Of a stretch of DNA of 64,000 bases, positions 14,001 to 25,725 are shown in pieces; the stretch's first letter is position 1, and every line of letters starts with the position of its first letter. The stretch is from Morella rubra (taxonomy: Eukaryota > Streptophyta > Magnoliopsida > Fagales > Myricaceae): assembly GCA_003952965.2 (NCBI GenBank), contig CM025849.1, positions 26,607,863 through 26,671,862 of the forward strand. Reading direction: 5' to 3'. The notes beneath the pieces were generated by a model that had not been told where the DNA came from, searched no databases, and saw only the letters and a program-made list of their open reading frames with translations. A program made the position numbers and the translations under genes.

Positions 14001-17000
14001 GCTATTTTTATCATCCACGTTGTGTGGCGAAATTGCTCCATGAGAATAACGAAGTTGCTGCAGAAGAACTCGAGAAAAAGATCTCTGCAGGGGGATCTTT
14101 TACATGCCCGATCCATAAGTGCTGCGTTTGTAAACAAGGAGAAAATAAGAAGGATCGACAATTTCAGTTTGCTGTTTGTCGGCGGTGTCCTAAGTCATAC
14201 CACAGGAAATGCTTGCCAAGGTGATACTTAATTGTTCTCTGTTTTTTCGTTTCCAATAGCCAGTGAGAACAAGCCCCTTTGTGTGTGTTGTTGAGATGCT
14301 TGATGCCTGGTTGCTACGATCAGGGAGATTGCTTCTGAAGATATGGAGAATGAAGACGTAATGCAAAGGGCTTGGGAAGATCTATTACCCAACCGTATAC
14401 TGATATACTGCTTGTAAGTGGTGGAATAGTCTGCCTCATTTTCCACCTTCAGTTTATTGGCAGCACTGTCTAAATGTTTGTGTAATTGACCAGAAAACAC
14501 GAGATTGATGAAAGAATTGGAACTCCAATAAGAGACCACATAAAATTCCCTGATGTTATTACTACAGTAGAAAAAAAGAGGGCAACCTTGGAAGAGAAGA
14601 AAAAACAAGCACCAGAATTCCTTGTAAATAAAGAGAAAGATCTGTCGAAGAAGAAAAATATTGCCTTAGATGGCACCTCCTGTGGAAGAAGTTCTCTGAA
14701 AGTAGCCAAACAGAATCAGAAGTCATCCTCAACTGTGAAGGCGGGAAACATAACAAATAGTAAGAAAATGGTATCTGTTTTGGATATCTCAAAGAGACAG
14801 AAGATATATGGGACATCGGGAAAGGTATTGGATAAGAAGGCAAGGTCTGTCTCGATGAAGGGGGGTCAGTGCGATACTGCTGATGAGAACAAATCTTCTC
14901 TTGGTGATATGTTATATGACTTAATGAAGGGACCTGGGCAAGTTAAGCCCATGAACCAGGACACACCAATTGGTAAAGATAATAAGACTCTGGCAGTAAA
15001 GCCTGCCACGAAGAAGCCGAGCAGTGAACTGCCTTCATTAGATGCTGATTCAGAGAGGAGGTGAAACTATTTCTTTTCTACTATGGAGTACTTTAAATCC
15101 TTGTGCTGAGTTATATAACTACTAAATATATGAACGCCAAAGGTTTTGAAGTATTAATCTGTACATTAGGTGATATCTTATTCTAGGACATAAATCTTGC
15201 AATGTAGATTGGTTACTTTGATGAGGGATGCTGCATCATCAATAACTTTAGAAGAGATCAGAGCAAAGTACAAAGTTCCCTCTTCTCATACATACTCGTC
15301 GAAAAATTATGTGGACAAGAACATTACTCTGGGGAAGTTGGAGGGGTCAGTGGAGGTACATATACAATTTAAGTGTTCTTTCTGCTCTAAATTGGTGTCA
15401 TCTATAGTTGTTTTCCCTTCCCAAAAAGGAAGACTCGAGGTTTCCTAATCTCTCTTCTGCATAAATGAAGGCAATTCGAGCTGCCCTGGGCAAGCTAGAG
15501 GAAGGCTGCAGTCCTGAGGATGCTGAAGCTGTCTGTGAACCTGATATTCTGAGACAGATATATAAGTGGAAGGTTGTTGCTTATACCCTTCTGTCCCAGA
15601 ATTTGTTAACTCCCCGAGGTTTTATCTGTGTGATTATCTCAACTCAGTGATGGAGGAATAGTGTTTTCTTTAATATTCTATCTCCATTATGTTCATTACT
15701 GCAGGCTCATTAAGCTCTGTGCCTAGTGGATTTATTTTCCTGGGCTTGATGCATCTTATGTAGCTGCGTATTTCTCATATTCCTAGGATGTTGTATGCAA
15801 GATGTGGCAGTTGTCGTGCCTCATATGATCCTTTTCTTTGTGAAATTGAAAATGAAGTAGACATTTTGTGTTTCGGTAAATTTTGTAGCTTTAAACAAGT
15901 GTTTTCTGTATAGTTTGGCTGTATATGTCTTACCTCTTTTTTTTAGATGTGAATCGGGTTTTATTAGTTTTAAAGTATGTCTCTCTCCTATGAAAGTATG
16001 TTTTGGGGTCTATGTGGGACCACTTGCAATCTGCAGATTATTGTCATGCAAAGTGATTTTGGGGTTGGCAACGGTTCATGTTGTATTAGGTGATAATTTT
16101 AGAGGTCTGCATGGTAGTTTTTGTGTTTTTCTAATCAGAAGAACATATGTTGATGTCAATATTGACAGAGATGTCCTTTTATTCCAACAGTATAGAAAGA
16201 GGGATGATTATCCGTCTCTTGCTTCACTGACTTTTTTTCACCTTAGTTTGGATTAGCATATATAGACTATGTGAGTTTTAACATGTGCATTGGGTTTTAA
16301 GACCAAATATTTCTCCATTCTGCTTTGGACACTTTTTATTTGTGCATGTGTGGAAATTGACTGTTTTTGTAGGAAACAAGCCCAAAATATATCTCTCACC
16401 ATTTCTCTATGGTAATCCTTACACATCTTATCGTCACCATTTTACAAAAATAGAGAATACTTTTTGTGAAATCATGTAATTCTCAAGGATGAAAAAGATT
16501 CACTAACTTCTACTGAAATTTAATACAATTTTCTTCCCCCTTTGGTTACAAAAAGTTGATTCAACACAATAAACTATGTTTCTGGTTCTTATCAAAAAAA
16601 AAAAAAATGTTTTTGGTTGCGCTTTCCCTGCTTCTGTGCATATACACTGCAAGCTTGTTTTGCCCACATGACAGTTGTATTTGTTGCAGTAGTTATGTTG
16701 ACAGTGGATAGTTTACATCTGATGAAAGTTCTCTCTTATTTTCATTGGCTTTATTGTGCATATATCTGCAGAACAAGCTCAAAGTTTATCTTTCACCATT
16801 TCTTAATGGTAATCGATACACATCTTATGGTCGCCATTTTACAAAAATAGAGAAACTTGAAGAGGTAATCTCCTTATGTTTTTCGCCTCTACATTATTCT
16901 GATAGTCTCTGTCAGTCTTCTGTTCTATTACTTACGCTTGTTATCTGACTATTTGGGTGCACTTTTTCTGTGCCATTTTTATGGCCATACAAAGAGAGAT

Positions 17001-20000
17001 TATTCTCACTTGAATGTAGATATATTTCTCATGTAGGACTGTGGTGTGTTTATTGGTAACCCAATTGGGCACACCTTCTATGTATGTGTGGTAATTAGAC
17101 TCTTATATTTTAGGTTTGAGCTGGGTAGAGAATAGTTTGGGAAACCAAGGAAAGTAAGACTATGTCACCTGTGTACACAATTTCCTGTACTTGGGAGTTT
17201 GTTTTGAAGGTCACAAAATAAATGTCACCTTACTTCCTTGCTTCATGACAATTAATTTCTACCTTTATTTTAAATGATGTCACCAGACATGCTTTGCCAA
17301 CAATTGTCGAATATTTGCATTTTATCTTGAACGTATATGTGCTGAGTGTGTAGAATTACTTCCATCATGCCTTGGAGCTTTGGAGTGCTAAAAAGCATGA
17401 TGTTGAATGTGCAGATTGTCAATAAGCTCCATTGTTATGTACAGAATGGTGACATGGTAAGAATTTTTGTGCTTAGTTTTTTCAACTTCCTTGAAATTCT
17501 CAAAACATATGTTTGATTTGATCTTTAGTAGATGTTTTGAACAATCCTGATAGTTGCGATGTAATTTACATTTCAATCTTAAAAATTAAAAAAACAAACT
17601 TGTTACTTATTAACAAATTCTACTTTGGTCCATTGTACCTGTCAACTTACCTAAATAATGGCTACTTTGTTGGCTTTTACGAGGACATGGTTAAACTTAA
17701 CATATGTGTTGTTCTCAAGATGTTACGTCTTGTGGTACGTAAAGCTTACCTTCACCTATTAAAAACACCCCAGGACAGGATTTGATTTTATCCTCCATAA
17801 AATCATTTATGAAAATGAGGTCATAATTTGCTCATACTGTTTGGGTCTGAGATTGGCTGTTTACAAACACCATTCATCGGATTCTTTGTGAATTTTGCTG
17901 TGGCAAAAATCTGATTAGGCCTTCTCTATTTATACCTAGGGAACAGATTTCCCCACATAACTATGCTTATTTGGGCAGAGATGTACTCGCAGATACACAT
18001 GAACTGATGTTGTAATATGCTATGTCATGACAGACAGAAGTATTATTTAGTGGTAATATGTAAGATGAATCAGAAATAGGACGAAAAACAAGGAAAACTT
18101 ATCAAAACAGGAGTTTGGAGAGTTCAACCCTTGATAGGGGTATTATCTTTTTTTTCTTCTTTTTTTTTGGTGGGGGGGGGGGGGGGGAGGGAGGGGGGGG
18201 GAGTGGGTTGGGGAAGGTGAAGTTGGTAGGTGGGTTCATTTTAGAGACCCATGATTGTCTCTCTTTCTGCAACTAAAGAGACTGGTGAAACAATATAGGC
18301 TATATTCCTCATTGGCAATGGTTTCTTTTTTATTTTAAAAGGGGTCCTACATAGTATCTTGTTGAGATTAGTGTGTTCTTGGTGCCTTTTGTTTTTGAAT
18401 TTTGTTCATTGTTGTCCTGATTATAAATTGCTTCCTCGAGCAGATAGTGGACTTCTGTTGTGGTGCTAATGATTTTAGCATCCTTATGAAGAAAAAGCTG
18501 GAAGAGACGGGCAAGAAATGTTCATACAAAAACTATGATGTTTTTCAAGCAAAGGTAATCTTTACCTTTTCTTATACCAATCAATTATGAGCTAGGGTCT
18601 TACTTTTTGGTGATTTACAAACATTGCGGCACTAGTGATAACCTGTGTCAGCATGGAACCTTTTAACACAGTTAGACATGGGCTTTGAGATGTCCAACTG
18701 TGTCTGCACAATATGATTTTTTGGAGCACAGTTATAAGAGGTGTAAGATGGGGTTTTCTGTGTCCAAAATCCGGTTCTCATTTATTTCCTTTATTAAAAG
18801 ATGAGAAATGATAAGTTCTTATAATGTTGGACTTTGTTCCATATGAGAAGAGCACTGCAGCCTACTGATTAAAACCAAAAAAAGGAGAGAGGGAGAGAGA
18901 GAGAGATGGGCAGAGAGAGAGAGGAGTACAAGGGAGGTGGGATCACGTGAAGTGGAAATTCCCTCAATTTGCCCGTCTTCTCTTCTTGTCAACTTGGCGG
19001 AATCTTTTCCAGCTTTGAGTTCCCCTGCCTCCCAATTTTGGTGATTGCTATTTCTGCTCTTCTTTTGGTCCTCTGAACGAAATGTACCTCTCTCGCCTAT
19101 TTATAAAGTGACCCATTTGCTTAATTCTTTCCTTCTCAGAACATTTTGATTACCATGGGATCAACATACGTAAAATCTCATATATGACTTTGGGATTTAA
19201 TGTTCCAATTAAAACCTGATTTGGGGAGTGGTTATCATTTCATTGTCTTCAGATGAGAGTGGATCACTCTAGAAGAATATGTGCAAGTGTGCTATGTATA
19301 GCTGCCTCTGTCTCTTGGTATTGCCTTTTTTTTTTCTTTTCCAGGGATGAATCAAACATATCAAAACTGTTGGCTGATAGGGTGTTCCTTTCCGTTTCTC
19401 TCTCTGTCTCTCTTCCCCTTCCACCCCTTCTGACATTAAATTTGATGTGTTGTTGCTATACTCTTTGGAACTGAACGTTTGATGAGTAAATGCGTTGGCA
19501 CATCAACTTATTACAATTGCTAAAGATGGAACTGAAACATATTGGTGTGCATACATGCATTGGTGGAGTTTACTTTTGTTATAGGTGCATATATGAAGCT
19601 ACTATTGCTTTGATTGCATAATAATTGCAGCTTTATCCTCAAGTAATAGAACAGAATACAATGTTCAATTGATTTCTCCCTAAAGAGTTGGAAATCAGTA
19701 CATTTGATCTCAATCTTGGTTAATTAATTTGTACCTAATTCTGGTAATTGGTATTGATTTAGCTAATTGGTTTGAACCTTTTGATATTGGCTTTGGGTTG
19801 GGAGCAAGCTGAGTTAAATCCTTGTTTTTTGAACTTTCAATTTGTCTATGGAAAAATCTAATACCCCATAATTTATGAACGAAAAACTAAGGGTAACTTG
19901 TAGGCTCTGTATTTGGTGCTTCACACTTGCTGAAAAATGATATTTGGAAGGGAAGCTAGGCATATTTACAATAGAACATGGTATATAAGTTTTCAAATGG

Positions 20001-22101
20001 AGTCTATTATCCTTTGTAAATAATGTCCCTATTTGCTACCATAGTGAGTATGAATTCTAAGTGGTTAATTACTCCGATCATTTTATTATATTGCTTGATT
20101 TGCTTGTTGGGGTTAATTTCATCTCTTTTGATTCTGCTATGTTATGTGATCTCTTGTTGGGGGCTAGAATCTCTCCCTCCCCCCTCACGAAAAAAAGAAA
20201 AAAAAGAAAAGAGCACAGGTGCTTATAGTGTAATTGCTGATGTTATGAACCTATGGCAGAACAATTTTAATTTTGAGAAGAGAGATTGGATGACAGTCCA
20301 ACCAAGGGAGTTACCAACAGGATCACGATTGGTAAGAAATGACGGCTTTGTTACATTGAACATCCAGGTGGAGATCTGTAGGAAATGGAAAATTTCTCAC
20401 CGCTTTTTTGCTTGTTGAGCAGATCATGGGCCTAAATCCTCCTTTTGGGGTAAGAGCAAGTTTGGCAAACCAGTTTGTTGATAAGGCTCTCGAGTTTAAC
20501 CCAAAGCTGCTTGTTCTTATTGTTCCACAAGAAACACAAAGGTGGAGTTTTGCACTCTCTCTTACACACACAACATGTTGAGACACATACCTCTATATTT
20601 GATGCTTTCCTCTTGTTGCATAAACGGAAATCATCTTATGCACTGCTTTCTCAAATTTGGCTACTTTCACCAGGTTAGATGAAAAGAAAACACCTTATGA
20701 TCTTGTTTGGGAGGAAAAGCAGTTTTTATCAGGAAAGGTAGTGTAAGATTGGGTGATTATGTTATGGGAAAAATCTGAGTTATCTTTTTCAGAACAGATG
20801 GTGAATGTGGATTTTCTTTAATTCACTTTTTTCAGTCATTTTATCTGCCTGGATCTGTTGATGAGAACGGCAAACAAATGGATCAGTGGAATCTGAGGGC
20901 ACCTCCATTGACTCTTTGGAGTCGTCATGACTGGACTGCTAAGCACAAAACTATAGCTGAAAAACATGGTCACCTCTGCATCCAACATGAAGGATCAGAT
21001 ACGGAAAATAACCCTCCTAAGAATGGAAACCATGATCCTATGGATGGTCATGAGACTACTGGTAATACTTCTTTGCTGATCAATGTTCTTCCCTCAGAAA
21101 GTGAGAGACCGGAAAACTTCAGTGGTGGGGTAGTGGTCACCAAATGTTCTAAAGAAAGCTCCTCTTGCAGCAAAGGTGATAAAGAAAGCCTCGACAGTGA
21201 GGGCCATGGGAAGAATCGCCCCAACGAGACATCTGTAAGAAAGAGGAAGCGTGATAAGCAGAAGGCTGGAAAAGTAATGGGTCTGATATCATCAGAGAAC
21301 AAAATGGATGGTGGAAGGCCTCGTTCTTCCCCCAATGTGGCTAACAGAAGATCCTCACTGGAACATTCGCAATCTAAATCTCGTGAGATGCCTTCGCATA
21401 TTGAGATTGGTGAGGATAGCCATCAGCATTTTGGGCCCAGCATATCAGGTTCTCGTATGCAGTTTGCAGAGACTTGTGGTGGGAGCCAGGCCAGCATTTT
21501 GGATGAGTTGGGCAGAATGTACAACAGGAGGGTCGATGAGCATTACTTAAGGGATACACACAGATGGTCTATGGATGTTGGTACTGGATCTGACTATCGG
21601 GGTCCACAGGTGGAGGAACAGCTTTGTATGAAAGAGAGACGAGATAGTAATGATAATGACCAATATTTCATTAGCCTCGAAGAGAGGCTCACAAGGGAGA
21701 TAGATATAAGGTCACAGGTTCGCCGTTATGGGCAGCAAGATCCTGATCAAACAAGAAACAGTTATCTCATAGGTCAACCAAGAAACAGTTATTTCATAGG
21801 TCGTGATCCTCCATATGGCCAGATCAGATCAATGCCATCAGCTTATGGGCATTTAGGTCCGGCAACCAACTTGTCTTATAGGATGAATATGCCGGCAATG
21901 CAACGCTATGCTCCCCGACTGGATGAGTTAAACTACACAAGACCAATGAATACCCTTGCATACCCTCCTGCGATGAATGTAAACAGCTTTTACAATCCTC
22001 GAGCATCCCAACCTGGGTATCAAGACGGTCAGATGGGTTTTGCTCCCGGTCCTCGTCCTGCCTATCCACACAAGAGTTCCGCAGGTTGGCTGAATGAGTA
22101 G
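11084..22101 (+). CDS. EDM2: EDM2: PHD-finger chromatin regulator with methyltransferase-like domain
   Basis: ENHANCED DOWNY MILDEW 2 is a nuclear plant protein. In Arabidopsis it promotes full-length transcripts of genes with heterochromatic introns, including the resistance gene RPP7, and affects H3K9me2. I place 18 coding exons: 11084-11493, 11578-11674, 11936-11989, 12101-12243, 12934-13030, 13126-13224, 13973-14220, 14324-14413, 14494-15060, 15208-15355, 15471-15572, 16772-16864, 17415-17456, 18444-18554, 20260-20331, 20423-20541, 20674-20737 and 20836-22101. Phases agree throughout, giving 1273 codons, close to the Arabidopsis length. The start MASSDDEAD and LPIQW match the family. A Cys/His-rich PHD cluster spans about 222-383 (CAFCDNGGDILCCDGRC, later CCVCKQGE). 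A Lys-rich linker (about 413-602) precedes a methyltransferase-like region with DFCCGANDFS (about 733) and NPPFG (about 796). The C-terminal 420 residues are low-complexity. ATG 11084 is chosen over an in-frame upstream GTG. Two donors are weaker (GTTGTA at 11990, GTTGTT at 15573). Confidence 0.93.
16375..16457 (+). pseudogene. decayed duplicate of EDM2 exon 12 inside the preceding intron
   Basis: About 83 bases here match the start of the real exon at 16772 with roughly ten mismatches (both contain TACACATCTTATNGTC and CATTTTACAAAAATAGAG). The duplicate lies 397 bp upstream. Its nearest acceptor (TTTTTGTAG|GA) would add two bases and put it out of frame, and the 3' part has lost the donor, so normal splicing should skip it. 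Confidence 0.8.
18160..18225. repeat. poly-T then poly-G tract in an EDM2 intron
   Basis: A run of T-rich sequence followed by about 18 G residues and further G-rich sequence (to about 18225). Simple-sequence DNA inside the intron 17457-18443. The exact G count may be affected by sequencing error. Confidence 0.7.
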
Positions 22102-22801
22102 CCATGTAGTCACCTACTTTGTAGGTCTATCCTAAGCTATTGCTTGCAATGCTTGTATGTTAATAGGCCAGCTATTTTTTTGGCTGCTTTAACTACCCAA
22201 CGGTAGGAGTTAGGCAGTGCAGCACTTTACTAATTTTGTTAAGATGCTTTTAGTCTCTTAGAGTTGCAACTTCTGTTCCGAAATTTATTTGCAGGCGTGC
22301 AATGTTTTATCTCCTCTCTGTTTGAAGTAATGTGCAAGTAGTAAGCGTATATGCGATAAGATGACCCTTTCGAATGACGCAACAAATGGGTTAGCTGAGG
22401 TGCAAAATTTATCAGCCGTCTAAGTGGAATTCTGTAAAGAATTAAGAAAGCTCTTGACTTGAAATCGGCAAAGTCACAGGCACTTTATCAGATTGGGGTT
22501 TTTTTTTTTTTCTAAATAGATTGGGTTGTTAACTGTTCATCGACTTCGCAGTTGGCACAATGTCGTGCCTAAAACGGTGAAGGGGCCAAAAATCTAAAGC
22601 GGCACGAAAGTAGAGACTGCTTCCTAACTGGCCCCGTCTTACTAAAATATGTAGGATTCTATGGAGAGAATCTGGAGCACATTGCTTCCCCCTTCGCAGT
22701 CTTCCAAGTTTACGATTTGACTGCCCACCTCAACGAAACCGCAAGTGTCTTCCAGATCTGAGAGACAGAGAGAGACACAGGGAGAGAGAGAGAGAGAGGA
22801 A
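22102..22801. other. EDM2 3' UTR and spacer, then leader of wax-synthase A1
   Basis: The first part, to about 22350, is probably the EDM2 3' UTR. No gene lies between. A GA-repeat tract (about 22764-22799) immediately precedes the wax-synthase start codon. The C-subtype copies carry a similar GA tract before their ATG, so it looks like a shared part of the leader. Confidence 0.55.
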
Positions 22802-23905
22802 ATGGATGGTGAAATCAAGAACTTCATCAAGGTATGGATCATCGTCATTTCATCTCTCTGTTATTGTTACTATGGACCTGCACGAATCCGAAAGGGAATG
22901 ATGAGGCTCCTCTCCCTCCTCCCCATCTTTTACCTCTTCATCACCCTCCCCTTGAGCCTCAACTCCTTCCATATTGGTGGCCCCACAACCTTCTTCCTTG
23001 TTTGGCTTGGCAACTTCAAGCTCATCCTTTTCGCCTTTGATTATGGCCCTTTATACCCACTTCCCCCCACACTTCTTCATTTCATCTCCGTAGCTTGCCT
23101 TCCCCTCAAAATCAAACAAGACTCACCTCAAAGCATAAATAAGCCCCAAAACGCCAAATGCAACAAAAACCCATCTCCAGATTCGGAGACACGGCCAAAC
23201 CCGACAGCCGGTTCTGTCACAAAAGTGCCTAAATCCATTTTATTGGTCATCAAAACCGTGCTTCTTGCTATGATAATACGAGCATACGAGCATAGACCAA
23301 ATTTGCACCCTTGCGTTATCTTCGCTCTCTACTGTTGCCACATCTACCTCGGGGTAGAAATCGTCCTGGCCCTGGTTGTTGCTCCGGCTCGAGCCATCTT
23401 GGGGCTTGAGCTGGAGCCGCAATTCAATGAGCCCTACCTTGCCACTTCACTACAAGACTTTTGGGGCCGTAGGTGGAACCTCGTGGTCTCAAGTATTCTA
23501 CGCCCTACTGTATACATACCCGTACGTCGTATCTTTACCAATGTCGTTGGTTCTCGCTGGGCAGCGTTGCCTGCGGTGGTCGCGGCCTTCGTAGTCTCCG
23601 GCCTAATGCATGAGGTAATTTACTATTATCTCACTCGTGTGCCTCCCACGTGGGAGGTGACATGGTTCTTTGTCCTTCATGGCATATGCGTGGCCATTGA
23701 GATTGCGGTGAAAACCAGATTTACCGGTAGGTGGCAGTTGCATCGGGCGGTTTCGGGGCCACTGACTCTGGGGTTTGTGGCGGCTACCGGGGCTTGGCTA
23801 TTCTTTCCACAAATATTGAGGAATCGCGTAGATGAAAAAATCATTAACGAATACCCCATTTTGGTTGATTTTGTCAAAGTTCACCTGTCGTTTCAGAAGT
23901 TGTAA
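22802..23905 (+). CDS. wax-ester synthase A1 (long-chain-alcohol O-fatty-acyltransferase)
   Basis: Members of this plant family join a fatty acyl-CoA to a long-chain alcohol to make wax esters, at the ER membrane. The protein has 367 residues in a single exon, normal for the family. It opens with MDGEIKNFIKVW and has hydrophobic segments at about 10-28, 35-54, 60-80, 90-103, 145-160, 171-200, 255-280, 284-303 and 318-338. The family's conserved DFWGRRWN lies at 219-226 and SGLMHE at 266-271, with His270 the expected catalytic MBOAT-type histidine. The acidic-polar loop at about 105-142 is the variable part. An in-frame upstream reading frame exists, but ATG 22802 matches the paralogues and follows a GA-rich leader. 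This is one of only two intact copies in the cluster. Substrate preference cannot be read from sequence. Confidence 0.92.
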   Translation: MDGEIKNFIKVWIIVISSLCYCYYGPARIRKGMMRLLSLLPIFYLFITLPLSLNSFHIGGPTTFFLVWLGNFKLILFAFDYGPLYPLPPTLLHFISVACLPLKIKQDSPQSINKPQNAKCNKNPSPDSETRPNPTAGSVTKVPKSILLVIKTVLLAMIIRAYEHRPNLHPCVIFALYCCHIYLGVEIVLALVVAPARAILGLELEPQFNEPYLATSLQDFWGRRWNLVVSSILRPTVYIPVRRIFTNVVGSRWAALPAVVAAFVVSGLMHEVIYYYLTRVPPTWEVTWFFVLHGICVAIEIAVKTRFTGRWQLHRAVSGPLTLGFVAATGAWLFFPQILRNRVDEKIINEYPILVDFVKVHLSFQKL

Positions 23906-25408
23906 TTTGCAATTTGGTTTCCTTGCTTCATATTCATACTTCAAAATGTCAAGTTTTTTTTTTTGCACAGTTCTTGTGAATCTGTTATACGATATATGTG
24001 TCAGTTGTTCAATGTATAGTATAAATGTCATACATATTTGTATATCTTCTGTACTACTAACTTTTTGGACCCAACGTTAAGGTTATTAGTTCTGTAATTA
24101 TTCAGTTTGTCTGTAATTATTCAGTTTGTGTGGAACGAAAAGACTACAAATTTTAAAATTAGTCGTGTAAGCTGATTTGATGCTTAATTTAAAAAAAAAA
24201 AAAAAAAAAGAAGTGATAACATCATAAAGTAGCAAAGTTTTACTTACCCAAAAAAAAAAAAAGGTAGCATAGTTTCTTTGGGCATTCTTAAACTTCGTGA
24301 ATCAGACACAAAAGTCTCCACTCTCTTAGAAGCATTACTAATAAAGAGAACAGATCGCGATGGTATAGATTCCTTGTGACAAAATCTCCTGCAATCTCTT
24401 TCACTGAGGCAGAGAGCAGAATTTACACTACGTTAAATTCCTCGATCCAACCGGATCACAGCCTTTTCTGTTGATTTAGGAGTAGCTCGTGCAAGGCCCC
24501 TGGTTGGTCTCTTGTACTGAAAAGTTATTGATATCTGGACATGATTCATCTTATTCGGCTAATTTTAATCAACAAGCGTCGCCATTTCTAGTTTAAAGAT
24601 TGTTTCCCACTTCCGCCGTAATCATATTTCTACACATTTTATAGATACATTCATGTAGGGATGGAGGGATGAACAGCTAGCGTGGCATCAATCAAGAAAG
24701 CACAAACGAAAGCCAAAATGTGAAACCTGAATTCAAGGGGTCGCTCGAGTATGGCAGAACATGGCAGATGTTACACGACAAAAGTAGCAACTCTTTTGGC
24801 TTTCTCTACCCTTTTTATGGATAAGCACTTGATTCTCCCTTCACTTGAAGCAGCACAAATAGAGAACAAAGAACATAGAGCCGACTACTGGAAATCCTAC
24901 CAAGGGGAGCTGACAATTTTATCAGCAATTCAATCTGTGAAGAATTGCGTTGCCGCCGTCTCCAAAGTAGCAAGCTTGGCTCATCACCCAAGATGGGGGT
25001 CTCTGTCCTATACTCTCCCTGCCCTGATTCACAAATGGTAAAAGAACATGACATCCTACACAACCCATGAACGTACCGAACTGGTTTTTTTTTTCCCCCT
25101 TCCTGAAGCTCTGTGCCCGCGAGGCAAACATTAATTGTTGTTTTAACTTATTTGTTGCATTTGAGAAAGGTGGCCTTCTTGAAGTCAAATTAATATTCCA
25201 CAACTCAAAAAATTACCAAGAGGGTAACGTACTATTGGAAAATCTTGAAGTATCTCAGAAGGCAAAGGTTACTAGCTTGATGCTTCTCGGCGGCATTGAG
25301 ACTTCCATCTTTTGATGATATATAAATGGAAAAATGTGGCCACCCCTGCGACCGTCAAATATTTGACCAATTTATGTGGTATAGGTCAAGAAAGGAGTTG
25401 ACTCGGAA
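23906..25408. repeat. 3' flank of wax-synthase A1, duplicated after copy A2
   Basis: Non-coding sequence with strong similarity to 35038-36480 (shared words include TGGTATAGATTCCTT, GTTGGTCTCTTGTACTGAAA, CAGCAATTCAATCTGTGAAG or its variant, and GGTGGCCTT). The pair shows that A1 and A2 were copied with at least 1.4 kb of downstream DNA. Two poly-A tracts occur near 24190 and 24250. Short frames on both strands are not supported as genes. Confidence 0.75.
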
Positions 25409-25725
25409 TCCATAATGTAGGACAAAGTGGGAAAGGATTCGCCGTACCGGACAAAGTTGAGAGAGAGTCATAACTAGCAAGGAAAGAAAAGGTTTTGTTT
25501 TTATTTTCACTTGATCGAAGGTTCAGATTCAGAGAGATTATTTCCAGACACAAACTAGGGATGAACTAAACAACGTATGATCAGACAAAAAAGCACAGAC
25601 ACAAGATCATTTCCATGTTCTGATCTTACGGTAAGATCAGAACATGGCTCTCAGTCCTAGCCTCTCTATGTTACTGCTATTATGTAGCCTCAAGAATCCC
25701 CAAAGGCAAACTCAGGTTTTTCTCT
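25409..25725 (+). pseudogene. wax-synthase B1 relic: leader and first codons only
   Basis: The leader (GGATTCGCCGTACCGGACAAAGTTGAGAGA, near 25436) and about 28 codons (from GGCTCTCAGTCCTAGCC, through CAAAGGCAAACTCAGG) match the B copies at 37.2 and 44.9 kb. The start codon and the first dozen codons are replaced by a perfect 17-bp inverted repeat (25613-25647). At about 25725 the match stops abruptly at unrelated DNA. The B-type 3' UTR resumes near 27765, so the body of the gene was lost and replaced. Confidence 0.85.
25613..25647. repeat. perfect 17-bp palindrome with one-base loop
   Basis: Left arm CCATGTTCTGATCTTAC (25613-25629), loop G (25630), right arm GTAAGATCAGAACATGG (25631-25647); the arms are exact reverse complements. 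It sits where paralogues have the start codon and first codons of the wax synthase. It probably arose by templated repair or short-hairpin copying during the deletion. Confidence 0.95.

Noticed and set aside
19253..19474. Extra EDM2 exon in the long intron before 20260
   Set aside because: The flanking coding exons already join in phase and match the family continuously; the open frame is Ser/Leu-rich without EDM2 resemblance.
22745..22801. N-terminal extension of wax-synthase A1 by 19 codons
   Set aside because: The upstream codons come from the GA-repeat leader and have no counterpart in A2 or other copies; no ATG is present there.
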